This document shows positions 6,049 through 10,297 of a DNA stretch of 10,297 nucleotides, piece after piece. The notes below the pieces were generated by a model that was not told the DNA's origin, did no database searches, and saw only the letters and a program-made list of their open reading frames with translations. Location of the stretch: the NCBI GenBank assembly GCA_964514395.1, contig CAZEQK010000069.1, forward strand, positions 1 through 10,297. The letters are read 5' to 3'. The position numbers and the translations under genes are program-made. Position 1 is the stretch's first letter. Every line of letters starts with the position of its first letter. This stretch comes from CAZEQK01 sp964514395. GTDB lineage: Bacteria > Bacillota > Bacilli > Tepidibacillales > Tepidibacillaceae.

Positions 6049-6624
6049 TTAATTATCCCATAAAATAAATTCTGGTCTTCTTAAATATTCTATTGGGTAT
6101 AAATCATCCCTTGAAGATAGAATGCCCTTAATTAATCCGGTATTATATTTGCCCTCAATTTGTACAATAGCAAATACATCTTTCCTTTCTGAAAATGGAT
6201 AAAGAATATTATTTGAATCAAATACATTATCAAAAATATCTAAAGTTAATAATATAAAATTACTTTTCATCCAATTCAACTGATAGATTTGAAAAGATTT
6301 ATTTTTAATTAGACGTAAAAATTTTTCTTTTGACAAATTTAATTCTATACCTATCATATACCCATTTTCATCTAAGTCATTATGGTATTCCTCAGTAAAT
6401 TCTTTACCTTTATATGAAACATCCCTATATAAGTATTCACTAATTCTCATTTGTTTAAGTTGATTTATATGCATAAGTGTTTCATTTACTTTTATATTTA
6501 TTGATTTCATATCAACATATTTATTTATATCATTATTCTCATTTTCATAGATATTCATTATTCTATAGTTTGGCATGAGGTAAATATAACCCATTCTTGT
6601 ATTTGATTCACATGTTATAATCAT
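6049..6624 (-). CDS. Unrecognised protein, sole gene of cassette G
   Basis: 191 residues from ATG 6622-6624. An in-frame GTG at 6631-6633 overlaps the ribosome binding site GAAGGTG (6631-6637), so the ATG six bases after it is preferred. I do not recognise the family. The sequence is soluble-looking, rich in Asn, Ile, Tyr and Lys, with no membrane helix, signal peptide or nucleotide-binding loop. It opens with MIITCESNTRMGYIYLMPNY and ends with RPEFILWDN; the segment DVFAIVQIEGKYNTGLIKGIL looks like a beta-rich core. The size and composition resemble immunity-type or antitoxin-like proteins, but nothing specific supports that. The stop is eight bases from attC-like site 7, the tightest gene-to-site spacing in the array. 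Confidence 0.7.
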   Translation of the reverse strand: MIITCESNTRMGYIYLMPNYRIMNIYENENNDINKYVDMKSINIKVNETLMHINQLKQMRISEYLYRDVSYKGKEFTEEYHNDLDENGYMIGIELNLSKEKFLRLIKNKSFQIYQLNWMKSNFILLTLDIFDNVFDSNNILYPFSERKDVFAIVQIEGKYNTGLIKGILSSRDDLYPIEYLRRPEFILWDN

Positions 6625-6630
6625 TGAAAT

Positions 6631-6637
6631 CACCTTC
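6631..6637 (-). promoter_or_regulatory. Ribosome binding site choosing ATG 6624 (cassette G)
   Basis: GAAGGTG on the minus strand, six bases before ATG 6624. The alternative GTG start lies within it. Confidence 0.6.
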
Positions 6638-6653
6638 GTTTTATAATGTCCGA

Positions 6654-6856
6654 TAACGTTCCGTATCCCCGACGCCCTTGAGCTTACAGGTGAAGTTCGA
6701 GCCTTAGAAATGCCTTTCTTTGGCTCGAGCTTCGCCGTCTCGGTTAGCGAAAGGGTTGTGTCGCTGACTCTTCTTCTTCGAATCTATCACCTTGCGACCG
6801 AGGCGACTTCAAATTGAGCTACTTCCCTGCTACGCCGACGTGGGGATGCATTGTTA
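6654..6856 (-). repeat. attC-like site 8 (cassette H)
   Basis: 203-bp copy between TAAC (6654-6657) and GTTA (6853-6856). Minus strand begins TAACAATGCATCCCCAC: the TGC spacer is shared with site 1, and the outer stem has one G-T wobble. The apical hairpin is AGAAATGCCTTTCTTTGG, slightly changed from the common form. Confidence 0.85.
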
Positions 6857-6886
6857 TATGTAGTTGGTGCCCTCTGTGATTCTACT

Positions 6887-7627
6887 TCATCTTAATATAC
6901 TTGGTATAAAATCTATAAGCGTATGAGATATAGTAGAAGACAGTATATTGTTATTCCTAGTATATAGATATACCAAATATACGTGAATAAGAGCAGTTGT
7001 TATAAGATGATACTTATCTAAAGATACAAATTCAATAAATGACATATTCGCTTTTATCATCTGAAACGGTATGTGCATGAACCCAAACATTATCCCCACA
7101 ACAAAGATACTTAACCATTTATTTTTTATTAAGCCTTGAATTCGGGTTTGAATAAAACCTCTAAAACTTATTTCTTCTACTAATGCAATACAAATAAAAA
7201 AGTATAAAAAATACCAAAAAGTATCAAAAGGATTATATTGAAAATGTTTATTGTGTTTAAAAAACCCTAATATGTAGGGTAATATAAACGGAATACCTCC
7301 TATAACACCAATCAATAATGATTGGAGCAACTTGTTAAACTTTATTCCGATTGTTTTAAATTTTTGTTTTCTATACCATAAAATTATTATAATTGGTAGT
7401 ATTGAAAGAATAGATATTGGTATATAAAAGATAAACTTATAAAGAAACTTATTTGAAAAATAAATACTAAATTTATAAGGTAAATCAGTTTTTAAAAAAA
7501 TCAATCCAAATAAGTAAATGATAATGTTATAGTACAAATAATAAATTATAGCTAATATACCGTCCAGTTTACTCATCTTTGTTTCGTTATCAAAATTAAC
7601 TGAAAATAAACGATTAATATATCTCAT
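6887..7627 (-). CDS. CPBP-family intramembrane metalloprotease
   Basis: 246 residues from ATG 7625-7627. The AAGGAGG site (7633-7639) lies five bases before this ATG and only two before the neighbouring ATG at 7630; the GTG at 7660 lies upstream of it. Several membrane helices are visible (about 24-45, 63-85, 101-122, 135-151, 171-190, 208-222). All CPBP (Abi) motifs are intact: EEISFR at 151-156 (Glu151, Glu152, Arg156), FGFMH at 181-185 (His185) and HTLID at 235-239 (His235, Asp239). The family includes CAAX prenyl-protease-like enzymes and bacteriocin self-immunity proteins; it cleaves within or near the membrane. No bacteriocin gene lies in its cassette. Substrate unknown. It is very AT-rich and is the only gene of cassette H. 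Confidence 0.88.
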   Translation of the reverse strand: MRYINRLFSVNFDNETKMSKLDGILAIIYYLYYNIIIYLFGLIFLKTDLPYKFSIYFSNKFLYKFIFYIPISILSILPIIIILWYRKQKFKTIGIKFNKLLQSLLIGVIGGIPFILPYILGFFKHNKHFQYNPFDTFWYFLYFFICIALVEEISFRGFIQTRIQGLIKNKWLSIFVVGIMFGFMHIPFQMIKANMSFIEFVSLDKYHLITTALIHVYLVYLYTRNNNILSSTISHTLIDFIPSILR

Positions 7628-7632
7628 CATTG

Positions 7633-7639
7633 CCTCCTT
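7633..7639 (-). promoter_or_regulatory. Ribosome binding site choosing ATG 7627 (cassette H)
   Basis: AAGGAGG on the minus strand, five bases before ATG 7627. The nearer ATG (7630) would have only two bases of spacing. Confidence 0.75.
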
Positions 7640-7670
7640 GATAAAGAAAATAAAATGCACTAATTACATA

Positions 7671-7872
7671 TAACGTTCCGTATCCCCGACGCCCTTGAGC
7701 TTACAGGTGGAGTTCGAGCCTTAGAAATGCTTTTCTTAGGCTCGGGCTTCGCCGTCTTGGTTAGCGAAAGGGTTGTGTCGCTGATTAACATTCTATGAAT
7801 CTACCTCTGCGACCGAGGCGTACATCAAATTGAGATGCTTCACTGCTACGCCGACGCGGGGATATCTTGTTA
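7671..7872 (-). repeat. attC-like site 9 (cassette I)
   Basis: 202-bp copy between TAAC (7671-7674) and GTTA (7869-7872). Its R-to-L spacer is GATA where others have AATA or TGC (minus TAACAAGATATCCCC). The inner stem is CGTCTTGGT/ACCGAGGCG, a wobble intermediate between the site 6 form and the common form. It is the last visible site before the IS. Confidence 0.85.
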
Positions 7873-7894
7873 TGTGATGGACAATGAGATACTA

Positions 7895-8278
7895 TCATTT
7901 CTTAAGATTTTTATTTTTATAATTTTCAAGTAAAGATGCGTATGATGTATTATTATACCAATTTAAATATTCTCTTCCTTTTGATGTGATAAAAAATCTT
8001 ATACCCTTTTCTTTTAATGTTTGTTCAACTAAACCCTCTGAGATTAATTCAGATAAAATTTTGTTAGTTTTATCTTCTTCAAGTTTAATTTCTTTACTTA
8101 TTCCTTTAATTGATCTAAAGGTAAATTTTCTTTCCGATAATGATCTAAGTACTTTAGTTTTAGGAGAATCATCTTCTTTAAAAACTATTGACTCTTTTTC
8201 TACTTCTTCATCAAAAGAGTCATCATTATCTTCTGTCTCCTTAGCAACTATCGGTTTAATATTACCTGTAATTGTCAA
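7895..8278 (-). pseudogene. 3' remnant of a winged-helix gene cut by the IS21-family element
   Basis: Open for 127 codons to a TGA at 7895-7897, but its only possible start, TTG 8276-8278, lies inside the IS terminal bases, has no ribosome binding site, and the frame is closed further into the IS by TAG at 8303-8305. The true 5' end must lie beyond the IS. The remnant holds a very acidic linker (DNDDSFDEEVEKES, about residues 17-30), then a winged-helix pattern: KVLRSLSERKFTFRSIKGIS, LEEDKTNKILSELISEGLV and a GIRFFITSKGREYL wing (about 42-108). The winged helix suggests nucleic acid or protein binding at the C-terminus of a longer protein; its N-terminal effector is unknown. Cassette I keeps its attC-like site, with the stop 22 bases away. 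Confidence 0.7.
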
Positions 8279-8285
8279 TTGAAAA

Positions 8286-8298
8286 TTGAGCCACTTAG
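8286..8298 (+). repeat. IS21-type terminal repeat, outer copy
   Basis: TTGAGCCACTTAG, 13 bases inside the presumed IS end. It matches the inner copy in 11 of 13 bases. Confidence 0.7.
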
Positions 8299-8309
8299 CT
8301 GACTACATT

Positions 8310-8322
8310 CTGAGCCACCTAG
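8310..8322 (+). repeat. IS21-type terminal repeat, inner copy
   Basis: CTGAGCCACCTAG, starting 24 bases after the start of the outer copy. The regular spacing fits tandem transposase binding sites. Confidence 0.7.
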
Positions 8323-8333
8323 TGTAAAAAAAA

Positions 8334-9086
8334 TTAACTTTCATTTTGACGCTGTAAACTTTGTTTGAAGCGATAACTTTCACCATTCATCTGGAGGATG
8401 TGGGATTTATGTGTGAGTCTATCTAATAAGGCTGCGGTTAGTTTCTCATCTCCAAAGATTTGATTCCATTCAGCAAACTCTAGATTTGTTGTAATAATAA
8501 TACTTCCTCTTTCATAACGGCTAGAGCAAAACTGAAAGAGTAGCTGAGATCCTAAAGAGTTAAATGGGATATAACCTAATTCGTCTAATACCACCAAATC
8601 AAACTTAAGCCACTGCTTTTCAAACTTTAATAGTCTATGCTCATTTTGAGCCTGAATCAGTTCATTTACTAATCCAGCTACATTGTAGAATTTCACCTTA
8701 TATCCTTCTCTACAAGCGCTAATAGCTAGCGATGTAGCTAAATGGGTTTTACCAGTTCCAGCATTCCCAACCATGATAATGTTTTCTTTTCCCCTGATAT
8801 ACTCACTACGATTTAAGTTAAGTATTTTATTCTTATTTAAGCCTGGTACAGCTGTAAAATCGAAAGTTTCTAGTGTTTTGATAGTGGGAAACTTTGCATA
8901 TTTCATTCTACGCTTTAGATTGTTTTCATCCCTTTGGATGATTTCTTGCTCGATTAAGCAAAAGAGGTATTCTTCATAGGTTTGATTTCTCTCTGCAGCT
9001 TCTCTTGCTAAAGGTTCATAATTTCTATGAATCGTTGGTAATCTTAACTGCTTTAAATAAGTTTCTAGAAGGAGACCTTTTGTCAT
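8334..9086 (-). CDS. istB: IstB-like ATPase, IS21-family transposition helper
   Basis: 250 residues, full length for the family. It is an AAA+ ATPase of the DnaC/IstB clade that oligomerises on DNA and activates the IstA transposase at the target. The N-terminal IstB domain covers about residues 5-90 (LKQLRLPTIHRNYEPLAREA at 11-30). Walker A GNAGTGKTH is at 107-115 and Walker B LVVLDELG at 164-171; a sensor-like TTN (IIITTNLEFAEW) follows at about 196-207, and an arginine finger region ALLDRLTHKSHIL near 219-231. ATG 9084-9086 has an AAAGGAGGTG site (9094-9103) that overlaps the end of istA; the istA stop (9090-9092) is three bases away, so the two are translationally linked. All motifs are intact. 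Confidence 0.95.
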   Translation of the reverse strand: MTKGLLLETYLKQLRLPTIHRNYEPLAREAAERNQTYEEYLFCLIEQEIIQRDENNLKRRMKYAKFPTIKTLETFDFTAVPGLNKNKILNLNRSEYIRGKENIIMVGNAGTGKTHLATSLAISACREGYKVKFYNVAGLVNELIQAQNEHRLLKFEKQWLKFDLVVLDELGYIPFNSLGSQLLFQFCSSRYERGSIIITTNLEFAEWNQIFGDEKLTAALLDRLTHKSHILQMNGESYRFKQSLQRQNES

Positions 9087-9089
9087 ACG

Positions 9090-10297
9090 TTAACACCTCC
9101 TTTCTAGGAGCTGATTAAATTGAGCCAGTTGTGGTTTTTGTACCACTACTTGATTCAACTTGGATTGCTCTAATGAAAGGGGTGCATGTTTTACTTCTGG
9201 TGTCATTAATTGAATGACTAGATTTTTAATACCTTCATAATGATAGACTTGATAAACTAAGGCTAATTCAACTGCTTCATTCACTAAGTGACTAGGGTAT
9301 TCTCGATGTAGCTTAAGAACTTGAATAAAGTCATTGCTACTCATTTTTTCCTTTTCTTTTAGTACTTGATAAGCTTTTGGTAGACTTTCAGTATTGACAG
9401 GTTTTGCATGTGTAAGAGCTCCTGGTTTTATGGTTAGAATATCTAGATAATGATCTATATTGCTTATCTCTTGATGTTTTTGGTAGGAGCGTTTATGCTT
9501 TGCTATCAGTTGATTGTCACTGAAGATTTCAAGATCATCTACATAAACGTGGACCTGTACCTTTTGATATGCATATTTGGCTGGTACAGAATATCTATTG
9601 GTTTCAAATTGAATTTGAGAATAACTATTAACTTTTGTATCTATATATTTACAACAAGGAAAGGGGTGTGAAGGTAAGGGTTGTAATCTCTCTTGTTCGA
9701 GTGCAAAGATTTTCTTTACTTCCTTGTTTCCTTTTCGCTTGGCATGTGCTATGTAATGAAGACACCTATCTCTTAAATATTCATTTAATGCTTCAAAGCT
9801 TTTATATTCAGGGATAGGTACTAGAAAGTTTCGTCTAGCATAACCGACAAAGCCTTCTACTTTCCCTTTTTCATTTCCTTTTCTTACGTTGCAGAAAACA
9901 CTGTCGAAGAGATAATGGGTTCTTAATGCAGTGAAGGCATCTTGTTCTAACCGCTGATGACCTTCTAGTACTTTCTTAACAGCGGTTCTTAAGTTGTCAT
10001 AAGTGACGCTTTTAGACATACCACCAAAGAATTCAAAGGCTTGTTTATGCCCTTCAAAAAAAGCTTCTTGTTTTTCGTGAGGGAAAGCCATGACAAATGA
10101 AGCGCCTGAAGCGGATAGAGTCATACAAAACAAATGAATATCTACTTTTTTTCCCTCGATGATTGCAATGGCTTGTCCCCAATCACATTGAGCATTGCTG
10201 CCTAGTTCAAACTCTAGTGGAATAAATGCTTTTGGGAGTTCTTTTCTTTTGTCATAGACATAATTACGAACAGTAGAGCATCCTCCAGTAAATCCAT
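9090..10297 (-). CDS. istA: IstA-like transposase, IS21 family, N-terminal part outside the window
   Basis: About 401 codons are visible and the frame is open through the window edge, reading GFTGGCSTVRNYVYDKRKEL at its upstream end, a typical IstA sequence after the N-terminal helix-turn-helix. The start is therefore beyond 10297; the TTG at 10131-10133 is not the real start. This is a DDE transposase with an RNase H-like core. Catalytic residues visible are Asp in CDWGQA (codon 10182-10184), Asp in TYDNLRTA (codon 9996-9998) and Glu in EKGKVEGFVGYARRNF (codon 9855-9857). A basic C-terminal beta-barrel region follows (FETNRYSVPAKYAYQKVQVH). Stop at 9090-9092, three bases before istB. The element looks intact so far and could still be active. 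Confidence 0.95.
   Translation of the reverse strand, partial: GFTGGCSTVRNYVYDKRKELPKAFIPLEFELGSNAQCDWGQAIAIIEGKKVDIHLFCMTLSASGASFVMAFPHEKQEAFFEGHKQAFEFFGGMSKSVTYDNLRTAVKKVLEGHQRLEQDAFTALRTHYLFDSVFCNVRKGNEKGKVEGFVGYARRNFLVPIPEYKSFEALNEYLRDRCLHYIAHAKRKGNKEVKKIFALEQERLQPLPSHPFPCCKYIDTKVNSYSQIQFETNRYSVPAKYAYQKVQVHVYVDDLEIFSDNQLIAKHKRSYQKHQEISNIDHYLDILTIKPGALTHAKPVNTESLPKAYQVLKEKEKMSSNDFIQVLKLHREYPSHLVNEAVELALVYQVYHYEGIKNLVIQLMTPEVKHAPLSLEQSKLNQVVVQKPQLAQFNQLLERRC
9094..9103 (-). promoter_or_regulatory. Ribosome binding site of istB inside the istA end
   Basis: AAAGGAGGTG on the minus strand, seven bases before the istB ATG at 9086. It overlaps the last istA codons, a usual coupling arrangement in IS21 operons. 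Confidence 0.75.

Larger units (their letters stand above)
131..8272 (-). mobile_element. Integron-like gene cassette array (8 complete cassettes, 1 truncated by an IS)
   Basis: Eight complete units, each one minus-strand gene followed by one roughly 200-bp repeat, lie head to tail: A 131-1141, B 1142-1766, C 1767-3263, D 3264-3994, E 3995-4981, F 4982-5839, G 5840-6656, H 6657-7673; I runs from 7674 into the IS. Borders are placed between G and TT of the GTTA core, as integron integrases cut. Minus-strand core at the start/end of each cassette: A GTTATGTGA/GTTAGGTGA, B GTTATGAGA both, C and D GTTATCTGA both, E GTTATGAGA both, F GTTAGACGAA both, G GTTATCGGAC both, H GTTATATGTA both. Cores on the two sides of one repeat usually differ. 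This is the integron cassette rule. No integrase gene or attI is in the window, so it could be an array without a local integrase (CALIN type) or one detached by the IS. The recombinase type is inferred. Confidence 0.82.
8273..10297 (-). mobile_element. IS21-family insertion sequence, istB end and most of istA (incomplete)
   Basis: The element carries istA and istB in one operon, in IS21 order on the minus strand. The visible terminus most likely begins with TG at 8273-8274, because the reading frame of the interrupted gene ends there. Two copies of the terminal repeat (T/C)TGAGCCAC(T/C)TAG lie at 8286-8298 and 8310-8322, as in the multiple terminal repeats of IS21 elements that bind transposase. 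The other end and the target duplication lie outside the window. Confidence 0.9.

Noticed and set aside
128..7872. CRISPR array
   Set aside because: The repeats are about 200 bp and the intervals are whole genes of 600-1500 bp.
128..7872. Riboswitch or other cis-regulatory leader RNA before each gene
   Set aside because: Copies precede unrelated genes, borders match cassette logic, and each copy shares its core with the gene upstream of it. A secondary RNA role is still possible.
128..7872. Miniature inverted-repeat transposons or REP-like elements
   Set aside because: No target duplications flank each copy. The flanking matches are inverted and span the gene between copies, not the copy itself.
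7986..8282. Plus-strand open frame of 98 codons opposite the winged-helix remnant
   Set aside because: Serine- and leucine-rich shadow of the acidic minus-strand gene; it ends in the IS terminus.
10131..10133. TTG as the start of istA
   Set aside because: The frame continues upstream with conserved IstA sequence, including the first catalytic Asp, to the window edge.
1..10297. tRNA, rRNA or replication origin
   Set aside because: No cloverleaf, ribosomal sequence or iteron set was seen.

Overview
The window comes from an AT-rich genome with strong Shine-Dalgarno sequences (AAGGAGG type), TTG starts and Gram-positive-style gene families. This suggests a low-GC Bacillota, perhaps Bacillaceae or Paenibacillaceae; the genus cannot be fixed from the sequence. 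Every real gene is on the minus strand.

Positions 1-8272 are an array of single-gene cassettes separated by nine near-identical, relatively GC-rich repeats of 200-204 bp (128-327, 1139-1341, 1764-1967, 3261-3463, 3992-4195, 4979-5179, 5837-6040, 6654-6856, 7671-7872). Read on the minus strand, each repeat starts TAACAA, ends ACGTTA and folds back on itself, which is the layout of an integron attC site with a very large terminal structure. The decisive sign is that the bases just outside a repeat do not match across that repeat. They match across the cassette: each cassette starts GTTANNNGA and ends with the reverse complement of its own version. This is expected if each cassette was once a circle closed through its own attC. 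No integrase is visible.

Cassettes in minus-strand order: I, 3' remnant of a winged-helix gene (7674 to 8272, cut by an IS); H, CPBP membrane protease (6657-7673); G, unknown protein (5840-6656); F, nucleotidyltransferase-like protein (4982-5839); E, FRG-domain protein (3995-4981); D, small two-helix membrane protein (3264-3994); C, DUF4238 protein (1767-3263); B, DUF3024 protein (1142-1766); A, HEMTH metallopeptidase-like protein (131-1141); and the beginning of a further cassette (1 to 130). Most have only 10-70 bases between the cassette border and the ribosome binding site, so most genes probably depend on read-through from upstream. The cargo is not a pathway; it is a mixed set of accessory genes, some from families often found near defence genes.

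Positions 8273-10297 are the istB end and most of istA of an IS21-family element. It entered cassette I inside its coding frame and separates the visible array from whatever lay upstream, possibly the integrase and its promoter. The other end of the IS lies outside the window.
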